Below are positions 15,900-24,086 of a DNA stretch of 64,000 bases, piece by piece. Source of the DNA: an uncultured Oscillibacter sp. (lineage in GTDB: Bacteria > Bacillota > Clostridia > Oscillospirales > Oscillospiraceae); NCBI GenBank assembly GCA_910584075.1, contig CAJTZI010000008.1, positions 1 through 64,000 of the forward strand, given 5' to 3'. Below the pieces are notes generated by a model. The model was not told the DNA's origin. It made no database searches and saw nothing but the letters and a program-made list of their open reading frames with translations. The position numbers were made by a program, and so were the translations under genes. Position 1 is the first letter of the stretch. Each line of letters starts with the position of its first letter.

Positions 15900-18800
15900 A
15901 TGAATGGATCATGGAAAAAACGTATCCCGGCGTTTCTTTTGACGCTGGTGATGATCGTCAGTTTGATGCCTGCGGCGTTGGCAACAGAGGACCCAGCAGG
16001 AGACCCACCAGCGCCTCCCCAAGGTACCTGCGCAGACGGCAATCATGTCTGGTCGTCTGAATATACTTCCGAAGGTGCAAGTGGACACCATCGAGTCTGC
16101 ACTTCCTGTTCCACACCAGAACCATCTTCTTCTCATTCGCTTGGAGCCTATGCCCCTACAAAGTCCGCGACTTGTAAAGATGGCGGCGAGGAACAGGCTT
16201 CTTGCACCGCAAATGGCTGCGATTATAAGGAAACACGAACTACAACAACGGTTGACCACAAGTATGCAACCGAATGGGGACATGATGCTGCCAACCACTT
16301 TCATGCGTGTATTTATGAGTGCGGTACGCAAGAAGATGTCGCTCCACACACGCCAATTGCGGTAAATACGCCCTCGACATGTACAACGCCGGGGAGAATG
16401 GGTCAAAAATGCAGTGTTTGCGACTATGAGATGAGCATGCAAACTCTTCCTCTGGCGGAGCATGTTCCCGGAAATCAATATGGGTGGGATGACGTTAACC
16501 ATTGGAGCTTATGCAGTACCTGTTCCCAAAAAGTGAATTCAACCATTACTCCTCATACCTTCACCTTAAATAATGGCACAGCATGTATCTGCGGTTACAC
16601 CAAAGTCACCAACACCTACACCGTAACCTTCAACACCGGCAGCGGCGCAACCTCTGTGCCCGCCCAGCAGGTACAGGCGGGCAAGTCTCCCGTCAACGTC
16701 CCCAGCATCTCCCGCACCGGCTATCTCTTCCTGGGCTGGACGGCTTCTCCCAATGTTTCGATCTACACCGGCGCGCAGTCTTATCTCACCTCTGCCCAGA
16801 TTATGAGCGCCTCGTATCCCATCAACGCCAACACCACCTATTCCGCGGTGTACCGCGTGAACGCCTCCGGCCAGAATGCCAGTATCAGCGCCACCACCAA
16901 TATCGGCCCCTATCTTCTGAGCCAGATCTCCAGCAAGTGCAGCGCTTTTGCGGTGGCTCCCTACACGATTCAGCTCAGCCCGGGCAACACCTATTACGGC
17001 ACACTGTACACCAGCAGCTCCCAGACCTCCGGCACTCAGATATCCAGCTCTTACAGCTGCGCCGCCAACCAGCTCTCCAGCATGACCTTTAAGGCCGGCT
17101 CTTACAGCGGAAACTATACCCTGGGCTACACCGCCAAGGACAGCAGCGGACAGAACGCTGTCTCCGGCACCATCACCATCGTCTCCGCCGCCTCCACCAA
17201 CAAGATCGAATACACCCTGGCGGCGGGCAGATCCAAGTCGTTCAGCGCCAATGATTTCCGGAATCTCTACCGGGCTGTGGCCGGCAGCGGCGCCACCCTG
17301 CAAAACGTGGTTTTTTCCGCCCCCAGCAATTACGGCGACTACGGCGCGGTGGTCAACGGCAGCCGGACGTTTACCCGGAGCAATCTCTCCGGCTATGAAT
17401 TCTATTACAGCAATTCCAAGGACGGCGATTATTCCCTGGATTCCACGTCCTTCAAGGCGGACAACAACGCCAAAAGCGGCACTCTGTCTCTGGACTTCAT
17501 CGCCGACGGCAACTACGGCGAGGTCCGGGGCGTTCTGGAGATTACCATCTCCGGCACCGCCAAGGGCGATGTGACCTACAATGTAAAGCCTGACCGCCAG
17601 GTGACCTTTGACGCCGAGGATTTTAACGACGCTTTCCAGAAAGTCTACGGCAGCACCAGGACTGACATTATCTATGTGACCTTCTCCGCCCCCAGCAGCT
17701 ACGACGACTTCCGCGGCCAGCTGCAGGTGGGCAGCAAGAGCTTTACCCGCAGCGCCCTGAATGACACCTCCTTCTATTATGAGCGCTCCAAGTACGGCGA
17801 GTACAACCTGGATCTCCTGACCTTCAGGGCGGACTCCAACGCCAAGGAGGGCAGCACCATCTCCATTCCCTTCCGGGCCTACTATGCCACCGGCAGCAAC
17901 GACTACGAAAACTGCACCCTGGTCATCAACATCGGCGACGGCGCCGTGGGCACAGGCGACATCAATTACGACGTGGCCCCCGGCAAGTCCGTGGACTTCA
18001 GGGCCAAGGACTTCCGCAACTACTTCGAGGACAACGCCTCCGGCACCTTCGAGTATGTGGAGTTTGACCAGCCCGATTCCAGCGCCTTCAACCAGGGCAC
18101 CCTGTACCACAACTACGGCACCAGCTCCGCCAAGTCCTTCACCCGTTCCAACATCGACGATTTCAAGTTCTATTACAGCCCCGGCACCAAGGACTACGGC
18201 ATCGGCAATCTCACCTTCGCGGCCACCAACAACTTCAAGACCACAGTGACTCTGGACTTCACCGCCTACGGCACCAATGGCCGCTCCGTCAACGGCACCG
18301 TGTCCATCGCCTCCACGGAGAGTGATGATGACGGCGACATCACCTATACTGTGGCCCCCGGCAAGTCCGTGGACCTCCAGCGCACCGTCTTCAACACCTA
18401 TTTTCGCAAGAAGTACAACAGCACCATCAGCTACGTGATCTTTGACCGGCCCGGCAGCAGCAGCATCTTCAACAACGGCACGCTGTACTGCGACTACGGC
18501 ACCAACAGCCAGACCTCCTTCGGCCGCAACGATCTCAGCGGCACCAAGTTCTACTACAACAAGAACGACGTAGGCAAGAATGACTACTACCTGGACGAAC
18601 TGACCTTCGTGGCAGGCACCGGCTTCAAGGACTCCATCACCCTGGACTTCACCGCCTACGGCGAGCGGGACGATGAGTACGTGGAGGGCGTTCTGGTCAT
18701 CAAGTCCAGCGGCACCGCCGCCGTCACCTCCAGCTACACCGGCAGCATCCGCTACACCACCACTACCGGCACCAATGTCCAGATCAACGCCAACGACATC

Positions 18801-19967
18801 GCCCGGTATTTCCGCCAGTCCTATCCCACCTATAATCTCCAGTACGTGACCCTCAGCGGCATCCCCGCCGTCGGCAGCCTGTACTACAACTACTACAACG
18901 CCAGCAGCTACGGTACTACCAGCCGCGCCCAGATCACCGCAGCCAACTACGCCGGTCAGACCTTCTACCTCAGCCCCAGCTCCACCAGCCAGTACGCCCT
19001 GACGGAGCTGACCTACGTGCCCAGCGGCACCAGCTACTGCGCCGGCATCCCCTTCGTCGCCTACGGCACCGGCGGTGTCAGCGTCACCGGCAGTATTCTG
19101 ATCAGTGTCAGCCGCGCCCCGGTGTCTGAGGTCTACGGCGTCACTCCCCGGAACACCGCGGTGAACTTCCCTGCCAGTTCCATTTACAGTGCGGTGCTCA
19201 GCGCCACCGGCTCCGCCCTCAGCGGTATCCAGCTGCTGAGCCTGCCCGCCGCCACCACCGGCGCTGTGTATATCGGCACCGGCGCTGACCGGGCGGACAC
19301 CCGCACCATGTACACCTACGCCGCCGGCGCCAATCAGATGAGCCAGCTGCGCTTTGTGCCCACCGCAAGCTACACCGGCTCCGTGGAGATTCCCTACGTG
19401 GCCCTGGACGCCAACGGCAACGCCCTGGCCACCGGCTCCTTCTCCCTGGGCGTGCTGAACAACCGCAAAACCCTCAAGGACGTGAACAGTGCCACCTGGT
19501 GCTACAAGTACGTCATGGAGCTCACCGACCAGAATGTCATCTCCGGCTACACCGACGGCAGCTTCAAGCCCAACAGCACCGTCACCTACGGCGCGGCACT
19601 GAAACTCATTATGCTGGCCGCGGGCTATCCCGAGCAGGCCCCCACCGGCAAGAACGTGTTCAGCGGGTATCTGGCCAAGGCCCAGGCCGACGGCATTGTC
19701 ACCCGCAGCAACGTGAACCTGTCCGCACCCATCACCCGTCTCCAGGTGGCGCAGATCGCCGCCGGAGCCATGAAACTGAGCACCAGCAATCTCTCCAGCG
19801 TGAAGCCCTTTACGGACACCTCCGATGTGTACGTCCAGGCGCTGAACGCCGCCGGCATCGTGGAGGGCTACTTCTCCAACGGCACCAGCACTTTTAGGCC
19901 CAGCAACACCCTGACCCGCGGCCAGATGTCCGCCATTGTGTGGCGCATGAACGAGTACCGCAAATGA
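15900..19967 (+). CDS. Large SLH-domain surface protein with repeated beta modules
   Basis: A 1355-residue secreted protein. Residues 1-28 form a signal peptide (KKRIPAFLLTLVMIVSLMPAALA). Residues about 40-230 hold repeated Cys/His units such as GHHRVCTSC, HFHACIYECG and HWSLCSTCSQK. A Listeria-Bacteroides (InlB B-type) repeat follows at about 240-300 (YTVTFNTGSGATSVP, GYLFLGW). About seven modules of 110-130 residues span roughly 320-1190, several starting ITYTVAPGKSVD-like and ending LDFTAYG-like. The C-terminal 170 residues carry SLH domains (VISGYTDGSFKPNSTVTYGAAL, VEGYFSNGTSTFRPSNTLTRGQM), which bind cell-wall polymer. Start at 15900 is 7 bases after GGAGGG. Role: surface layer or adhesion, ligand unknown. 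Confidence 0.92.
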   Translation: MNGSWKKRIPAFLLTLVMIVSLMPAALATEDPAGDPPAPPQGTCADGNHVWSSEYTSEGASGHHRVCTSCSTPEPSSSHSLGAYAPTKSATCKDGGEEQASCTANGCDYKETRTTTTVDHKYATEWGHDAANHFHACIYECGTQEDVAPHTPIAVNTPSTCTTPGRMGQKCSVCDYEMSMQTLPLAEHVPGNQYGWDDVNHWSLCSTCSQKVNSTITPHTFTLNNGTACICGYTKVTNTYTVTFNTGSGATSVPAQQVQAGKSPVNVPSISRTGYLFLGWTASPNVSIYTGAQSYLTSAQIMSASYPINANTTYSAVYRVNASGQNASISATTNIGPYLLSQISSKCSAFAVAPYTIQLSPGNTYYGTLYTSSSQTSGTQISSSYSCAANQLSSMTFKAGSYSGNYTLGYTAKDSSGQNAVSGTITIVSAASTNKIEYTLAAGRSKSFSANDFRNLYRAVAGSGATLQNVVFSAPSNYGDYGAVVNGSRTFTRSNLSGYEFYYSNSKDGDYSLDSTSFKADNNAKSGTLSLDFIADGNYGEVRGVLEITISGTAKGDVTYNVKPDRQVTFDAEDFNDAFQKVYGSTRTDIIYVTFSAPSSYDDFRGQLQVGSKSFTRSALNDTSFYYERSKYGEYNLDLLTFRADSNAKEGSTISIPFRAYYATGSNDYENCTLVINIGDGAVGTGDINYDVAPGKSVDFRAKDFRNYFEDNASGTFEYVEFDQPDSSAFNQGTLYHNYGTSSAKSFTRSNIDDFKFYYSPGTKDYGIGNLTFAATNNFKTTVTLDFTAYGTNGRSVNGTVSIASTESDDDGDITYTVAPGKSVDLQRTVFNTYFRKKYNSTISYVIFDRPGSSSIFNNGTLYCDYGTNSQTSFGRNDLSGTKFYYNKNDVGKNDYYLDELTFVAGTGFKDSITLDFTAYGERDDEYVEGVLVIKSSGTAAVTSSYTGSIRYTTTTGTNVQINANDIARYFRQSYPTYNLQYVTLSGIPAVGSLYYNYYNASSYGTTSRAQITAANYAGQTFYLSPSSTSQYALTELTYVPSGTSYCAGIPFVAYGTGGVSVTGSILISVSRAPVSEVYGVTPRNTAVNFPASSIYSAVLSATGSALSGIQLLSLPAATTGAVYIGTGADRADTRTMYTYAAGANQMSQLRFVPTASYTGSVEIPYVALDANGNALATGSFSLGVLNNRKTLKDVNSATWCYKYVMELTDQNVISGYTDGSFKPNSTVTYGAALKLIMLAAGYPEQAPTGKNVFSGYLAKAQADGIVTRSNVNLSAPITRLQVAQIAAGAMKLSTSNLSSVKPFTDTSDVYVQALNAAGIVEGYFSNGTSTFRPSNTLTRGQMSAIVWRMNEYRK

Positions 19968-19978
19968 GCAGCGCAGAA

Positions 19979-20008
19979 AGAGAGGGACGGCTTTGCCGTC
20001 CCTCTCTT
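19979..20008. terminator. Shared terminator of surface-protein and RT genes
   Basis: AGAGAGGGACGG pairs with CCGTCCCTCTCT around a CTTTG-type loop, between two convergent genes; A- and T-rich flanks suit both strands. Confidence 0.8.
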
Positions 20009-20011
20009 GAC

Positions 20012-20932
20012 TTATCTCATCCGCCGCCGCTCCTCCAGCAGCCACCGCCGCGCCTCCTGCGCCCAGGCACAGCCCGGGTCCGCCTGGAGGACGTACCCCA
20101 CCCGGCCCAGCAGCGATTTCAGGCAGGCCTCCGGGGACAGACCGCCGCCGGTCCTCTCCAGGTGGTCCTCCACGCCGAAGCGGCGGCAGCAGTACACCGC
20201 CTGCCGCAGAGCCCGCCGCTCCTCCCGGGGAACACTGACTTTTTTGTTCACCACCAGGCCCGTCACCGTCTGCCGCCGTCCGGCGGTGCGGAGCCGGGTC
20301 TTTTGTTCGTTGAGGAAAAAACCCAGGCTCCGCAGCTCTCCCTCCGCCATGGCACGCACCCCCGACAGGTCCTCCCCGGAGAAGGTCAGATCGTCGCAGT
20401 AGCGGGTGTAGACAATGTTCCGCTCCCGGCACCAGGCACCAAGGCGCAGGTCAAAGTCCCGCAGCAGAATATTGACGATGGCGGGAGATGTGGGCGCACC
20501 CTGGGGCAGGGCGTCTCCGTAGTAGCACAGCATGGCCAGCAGCACCCGCAAAGGCTCGGAGAAGATCTCCGGCGGAAAAACGGCGTCCTTTACGGCACAG
20601 TAGCGGACGCTGTCGAAGAAGCGGCGGATGTCCAGCCGAAGAACCTGAGACTGTCCCACGTGCCGGGAGGCGCCTCGGGCGGCCCCGCCGCCATAGCGGT
20701 AGGCCGTGGCATAGGGGGAGACAGGCATATAAACCAGGAGATTATGCAAAATGGCCCGCTGAACCCGTTTCAGGGCCTCGTCCGGCACGGTGAGCCGGCG
20801 GATGCCGCCGTTTGGCTTTGGAAGCTCCACCGCGTGATAGTGGGCGGGCAGGCTGTTGCTGAGGGCATAGAGAGTCTGGAGCTCCACCCCCAGGTCTCTG
20901 GCCAGGGAGGCGGCCTCCCGGTACACAATCAT
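20012..20932 (-). CDS. Retron-type reverse transcriptase
   Basis: A 306-residue stand-alone reverse transcriptase. Motifs in order: ELPKPNGGIRRLTVP (36-50, RT1), GASRH at 87-91 (position of the retron NAxxH motif, Asn replaced by Gly), LRLDIRRFFDSV (catalytic Asp 101), LPQGAPTSPAIVN (142-154), YCDD (178-181, catalytic Asp pair, Cys instead of the more common Ala) and VTGLVVN (223-229), the VTG motif typical of retron RTs. The C-terminus has LLGRVGYVLQADP, the usual thumb segment. Length equals that of known retron RTs. It would copy a structured RNA into DNA; such an RNA lies directly upstream. No maturase, HNH or effector domain is fused, and no effector gene is adjacent. Confidence 0.88.
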   Translation of the reverse strand: MIVYREAASLARDLGVELQTLYALSNSLPAHYHAVELPKPNGGIRRLTVPDEALKRVQRAILHNLLVYMPVSPYATAYRYGGGAARGASRHVGQSQVLRLDIRRFFDSVRYCAVKDAVFPPEIFSEPLRVLLAMLCYYGDALPQGAPTSPAIVNILLRDFDLRLGAWCRERNIVYTRYCDDLTFSGEDLSGVRAMAEGELRSLGFFLNEQKTRLRTAGRRQTVTGLVVNKKVSVPREERRALRQAVYCCRRFGVEDHLERTGGGLSPEACLKSLLGRVGYVLQADPGCAWAQEARRWLLEERRRMR

Positions 20933-20959
20933 ATGCGGAGGCCTCCTCTCCCGGCGTTC

Positions 20960-21134
20960 CGGAACAAAACCATCTGCATGGCGGGCCGCGGAGCGGTAGC
21001 GAGAGCACGGTGGAGCCGTGCGGTTCTACCGCGGAGCGCCGCGGCTGAGCGGAGCGAATACGGCGGGTGTGCGAAAACCGGCGGCGACACGCCGCCGGCG
21101 CCAATCGAAATTGGACAATTCCTTTTGTTCCGTG
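20960..21134 (-). ncRNA. Candidate retron msr-msd RNA
   Basis: Read on the minus strand, the RNA would start near 21134, six bases after a -10 box, and end near 20960, 27 bases before the RT start. Its ends are exact 10-base complements (CGGAACAAAA at 21132-21123 and TTTTGTTCCG at 20969-20960), matching the a1/a2 stem of retrons. Between them lie CCAAT-TTCG-ATTGG, a 9-bp stem CCGGCGGCG/CGCCGCCGG, and a long nested hairpin (CCGCGG, GCGGTAG/CTACCGC, GCACGG/CCGTGC) that resembles an msd stem. A classic UAGC branching motif is not evident. The call rests on position and folding by eye. Confidence 0.6.
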
Positions 21135-21139
21135 AAACA

Positions 21140-21168
21140 ATGATACTCCTTTTCCCGACAAAAGACAA
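21140..21168 (-). promoter_or_regulatory. Promoter of the RT/ncRNA transcript
   Basis: On the minus strand TTGTCT (21168-21163), 17 bp, TATCAT (21145-21140). The predicted start falls at the first base of the a1 repeat. Confidence 0.7.
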
Positions 21169-21192
21169 GGTGAAAAAATTTTGAAATCCGCC

Positions 21193-21218
21193 TGTAACGA
21201 ATTGTCCGGAAACCCGAT
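21193..21218 (+). promoter_or_regulatory. Possible ECF-type promoter of the sigma-factor gene
   Basis: TGTAACGAA at 21193 and CGAT at 21215, spaced as in many autoregulated ECF promoters. It is low in information, so this is tentative. Confidence 0.35.
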
Positions 21219-21243
21219 TTATACCCAGAGAGGAGGCGGGACC

Positions 21244-21723
21244 ATGGAGGAGCTCTACCAGCAGTACGTTCAAATCGTCTACCGCTTCCTGATGTCCGCC
21301 TGCCGGGACTCCCGGCTGGCGGAGGACCTGACCCAGGAGACCTTCCTCCGGGCCTGGGAGTCCCTGGAGCGGTTTGACCACAGCTGCCGAATCTCCACCT
21401 GGCTGTGTCAGATCGCCAAGCACACCCTGTATCAGCACTGGGAGAAGTACGGACGGGAGCGCCCGGCGGAGCCGGACCCCCAGATCCCCGCCCCGGAGAA
21501 CACGGAGACACAGGCCCTGCGCCGCATCGAGCTGGCGGAGGTGCTGGAGGCCTTCCAGGCCCTGGGGCCGGACATGCGGCAGGTGGTGTCTCTGCGGGCC
21601 ATGGACGGCCTGCCCTACAAGGAGATCGGCGAGATCATGGGAAAGAGCGAGAACTGGGCCCGAGTGACCTACTTTCGGGCCAAGGAGATTTTGGCAAGGG
21701 AGGCCCATCATGAGGATTTCTGA
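21244..21723 (+). CDS. ECF-type RNA polymerase sigma factor
   Basis: A 159-residue group 4 sigma factor. Region 2 appears as EELYQQYVQIVYRFLMSACRDSRLAEDLTQETFLRAW (residues 2-38, quoted in part here as AEDLTQETFLRAW) and region 4 as LGPDMRQVVSLRAMDGLPYKEIGEIMGKSENWARVTYFRAKE (about 108-150, core YKEIGEIMGKSENW). The start follows AGAGGAGGCGGG. It overlaps the next gene, an anti-sigma factor, by 14 bases, the usual pairing in which the membrane protein holds the sigma factor inactive. The inducing signal is unknown. It diverges from the RT unit. Confidence 0.93.
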   Translation: MEELYQQYVQIVYRFLMSACRDSRLAEDLTQETFLRAWESLERFDHSCRISTWLCQIAKHTLYQHWEKYGRERPAEPDPQIPAPENTETQALRRIELAEVLEAFQALGPDMRQVVSLRAMDGLPYKEIGEIMGKSENWARVTYFRAKEILAREAHHEDF

Positions 21724-22588
21724 CTGCGACATCATCTGCGACCTGCTGCCGTCTTACATCGACGGCATCTGCACCGAGGCTACCAGGCGCTGTGTGGAGG
21801 AGCACCTGACGGACTGTCTCGCCTGCGAAGCGCGGGCCAAGCGGCTGCGGGAGACCGCCCTGTCTGGGGAGAGCCTGGAGCGCATTGCCCTGGACGCGGC
21901 GAAGAAGATCAAGCGGCGGGCCGTCTGGCAGACCACCGTCCGTCTGGCGCTGCTGCTGCCCTTCGTCACCTTCGCCAGCCTGGGACTGAACCTGGTCCTC
22001 CGGGGCCGGGACATGATCTTCACGGGACAGTATCTGCCAAAGCACGGCTTTGGTGTGCTGGCGGTCTGCCTGCTGATCTGCGCGGTCGTTCCCCGGGGCC
22101 GGGAATCCGGCCTCCAGAAGGCGGACCGGCGGGCGCTGGCCCTGTCTCTGGCCGGTATAGCCGCCAGCTTTGGGCTCATGCTTTACAGCTATTTCGCTTT
22201 GTTGGGCAGGCTGTGGGACACCGAGCCATTACCGGCCTTCTTCGGCCTGATCGGCCCCGACCATGCCGCCTTGGCAATGCGGGCACTGTACGGAGGGATG
22301 TTTTTCCTCCAGGCCGCTGTCTTTTTCTGGGGATTGGCGCGCCTGCGAAAACGGGGCGTCCACACCGCGCCCATCCTGCAAGCCGCCATGACGGGCATGA
22401 TGCTCCCCATGTGTTATCTCATGACACTGTGCAGCATGAATCTGGATTTTGGAGCGGGGCCCGCGGTGATCCTGCATGTCCAGCTCCGAGACACCTGGAC
22501 CGCTCTCCTCATCGGGGCCGGCGGCATCGCCGCGGGATTCCTGATCTCAAAATGGCGGGAGCGGAGAAAGAAGGGCTTGCCATTTTGA
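21710..22588 (+). CDS. Zinc-finger (zf-HC2) transmembrane anti-sigma factor
   Basis: A 292-residue partner of the preceding sigma factor. The N-terminal 40 residues hold the anti-sigma zinc-binding pattern (CDLLPSYIDG, then EEHLTDCLAC, giving H-x3-C-x2-C). Residues about 75-285 contain six or so membrane helices, and the tail is basic (SKWRERRKKG). Members of this group sequester their sigma factor at the membrane until a signal arrives. The long multi-helix region is larger than in typical single-span anti-sigma factors, so it may sense the membrane itself. It overlaps the sigma gene by 14 bases. Confidence 0.85.
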   Translation: MRISDCDIICDLLPSYIDGICTEATRRCVEEHLTDCLACEARAKRLRETALSGESLERIALDAAKKIKRRAVWQTTVRLALLLPFVTFASLGLNLVLRGRDMIFTGQYLPKHGFGVLAVCLLICAVVPRGRESGLQKADRRALALSLAGIAASFGLMLYSYFALLGRLWDTEPLPAFFGLIGPDHAALAMRALYGGMFFLQAAVFFWGLARLRKRGVHTAPILQAAMTGMMLPMCYLMTLCSMNLDFGAGPAVILHVQLRDTWTALLIGAGGIAAGFLISKWRERRKKGLPF

Positions 22589-22604
22589 AAAAGTTTGCTA
22601 TAAT
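22577..22604 (+). promoter_or_regulatory. Promoter of the HExxH protein gene
   Basis: TTGCCA (22577-22582), 16 bp, TATAAT (22599-22604), overlapping the end of the anti-sigma gene. Confidence 0.6.
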
Positions 22605-22648
22605 GGGAGTATCATTGAAGATATTCTGTGTGAACAGGAGTGGATGAT

Positions 22649-23371
22649 ATGATCGGCGGCGTTTCCAACCTGAGTTTTTACTACAATCCCTACCAGAGCG
22701 GCGGCGCCTATGCCGCCGCCAAGCCAGCGGAGCAGTCCCGGAACGCCCAGAAAACCGGCGGCGTCTGGACGGCCCGGAAGGCCGCCTCTCCGGAGACCCC
22801 GGTGCAGCCCGTGCGTCCCGCCCCCGCCATCAGCCCCAACGAGGCCGGGTCCGCCCGGCTGGGCCTGCCTGTCATCCGCCAGGGTGCAGACCCGGTGGAG
22901 ATGGCCGTGCGGATGCGCATCCAGTACGGCGAGCCCACGGCAGAGGGCCTCCAGAAGGCGGCAGAATCCCAGGACGGCCAGCCCGCTCTTGGGGCGGAGA
23001 GCGTCCAGAAGGCCCTGGAGGAGGGCGAGTGCCAGACCTGCAAGGAGCGCAAATACCAGGACGGCTCCGATGACCCCGGCGTCTCCTTCAAAACTCCCAC
23101 CAACGTTGACCCGGATATGGCCGCCTCGGCGGTTCGGGGCCACGAGATGGAGCACGTCTACCGGGAACAGGCCAAGGCCCAGCGGGAGGACCGGGAGGTG
23201 GTGAGCCAGAGCGTGACCTATCACACCGCCATCTGCCCGGAGTGCGGCAAGGCCTATGTCTCCGGCGGCACCACCCGCACGGTCACCGCCGCCAAGTCCG
23301 AGCCCCAGGCAGAAGATCGGCAGAGCGGACAGAATCAGGCCCTCAGAACGCCCTTCTCCGCCGTGGCATAA
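22649..23371 (+). CDS. SprA-like putative metalloprotease (HExxH)
   Basis: A 240-residue protein without signal peptide. Residues about 100-185 carry the core of a family often annotated as SprA-related or putative metalloprotease: CQTCKERKYQDGSDDPGVSF, then the zinc-protease motif HEMEH (His about 165) in AVRGHEMEHVYREQ. A second Cys pair CPECG lies near 197. The N-terminal 100 residues are Pro/Ala-rich and probably disordered. The start at 22649 is 9 bases after AGGAG; the GTG at 22640 touches that site and is unlikely. The substrate is unknown. A separate promoter suggests independent transcription from the sigma operon. Confidence 0.75.
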   Translation: MIGGVSNLSFYYNPYQSGGAYAAAKPAEQSRNAQKTGGVWTARKAASPETPVQPVRPAPAISPNEAGSARLGLPVIRQGADPVEMAVRMRIQYGEPTAEGLQKAAESQDGQPALGAESVQKALEEGECQTCKERKYQDGSDDPGVSFKTPTNVDPDMAASAVRGHEMEHVYREQAKAQREDREVVSQSVTYHTAICPECGKAYVSGGTTRTVTAAKSEPQAEDRQSGQNQALRTPFSAVA

Positions 23372-23582
23372 CGTAGCGCGGCATTTGCCGCGCCGGCTTA
23401 GCTTATAATAAGCATTTTCCGGCGGGCCGGACGGGCTCTTCAGCCCCTCAAAACGTGCGGCCCGTCTGCCTTTCGTGTTGATGGACAATAGCCTTAGCAA
23501 TTTTGCCAATTTGCCCCTTGTGTCCAACTGGCAGGTATTATAAAATCAAATCGGCAAACCGGGATTTTGAGGTGCCGCTTCC

Positions 23583-23981
23583 ATGAGGAAACCGTACATT
23601 TCTGCTTTTTCGATGATGATCATCGCTTTACTGATGATGTCTTTTTTAATCAGGGCAGGTTTTGCCGCGAGAACCGATGTGGTCTTAACGAACTATTCCG
23701 TTTCAGCAAACGGCACAAAGCTGACATTCCAAACGGCCATTCCGGCATCCATGGGATATACTCGGGGATTTAAAGACCGCGGCGGCGGCGTAAAGCCCCA
23801 TTACCTCACATTTTACTCCACCTTTGGCGGTCTCAACAGTTCCTTCGGAGCAAAGCAAGAATTTGCCTTGGATTTGAGTGAAGACGATGCCGAAATTTAT
23901 TTTAACCGCCCAAACGGCGGATATGAACTTGTTTTGAAGAAGAATCTGGGAACCGGTGAATGGGAACGGCCCGCTGATTAA
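23583..23981 (+). CDS. Small secreted protein of unknown function
   Basis: A 132-residue protein with a signal peptide (residues 1-28, hydrophobic run ISAFSMMIIALLMMSFLI ending GFAA). The mature part is about 104 residues and contains YSTFGGLNSSFGAKQEFAL and DAEIYFNRPNGGYELVL, which read like a beta-rich domain; I recall similar hypothetical proteins in gut Clostridia but know no function. GAGGTG precedes the start. A 9-bp inverted repeat (AACGGCCCG / CGGGCCGTT) spans the stop codon and may terminate it. Confidence 0.7.
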   Translation: MRKPYISAFSMMIIALLMMSFLIRAGFAARTDVVLTNYSVSANGTKLTFQTAIPASMGYTRGFKDRGGGVKPHYLTFYSTFGGLNSSFGAKQEFALDLSEDDAEIYFNRPNGGYELVLKKNLGTGEWERPAD

Positions 23982-24049
23982 AGACAGGTCTACCGGGCCG
24001 TTATCTATTTGGGGATAGCCGTACGCATGCATAGCAGCTTTGACAGTCT

Positions 24050-24077
24050 GAGGCCCGGCGCTTTTGCGCCGGGCCTC
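24050..24077. terminator. Terminator of the ABC exporter operon
   Basis: GAGGCCCGGCGC and GCGCCGGGCCTC, exact 12-bp stem around TTTT, just past the stop of the last exporter gene on the minus strand. Confidence 0.85.
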
Positions 24078-24086
24078 TTTGGGTTC

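Noticed and set aside
16566..20432. 1288-codon reverse-strand frame over the surface-protein gene
   Set aside because: Shadow of the repeats on the other strand; repetitive Gly/Ala/Val text and no signals.
15900..20932. Diversity-generating retroelement (surface-protein gene next to an RT)
   Set aside because: The RT has QGAPTSP, as in retron and group II RTs, instead of the SQ form of DGR RTs, and no template/variable repeat pair differing at A positions was noticed.
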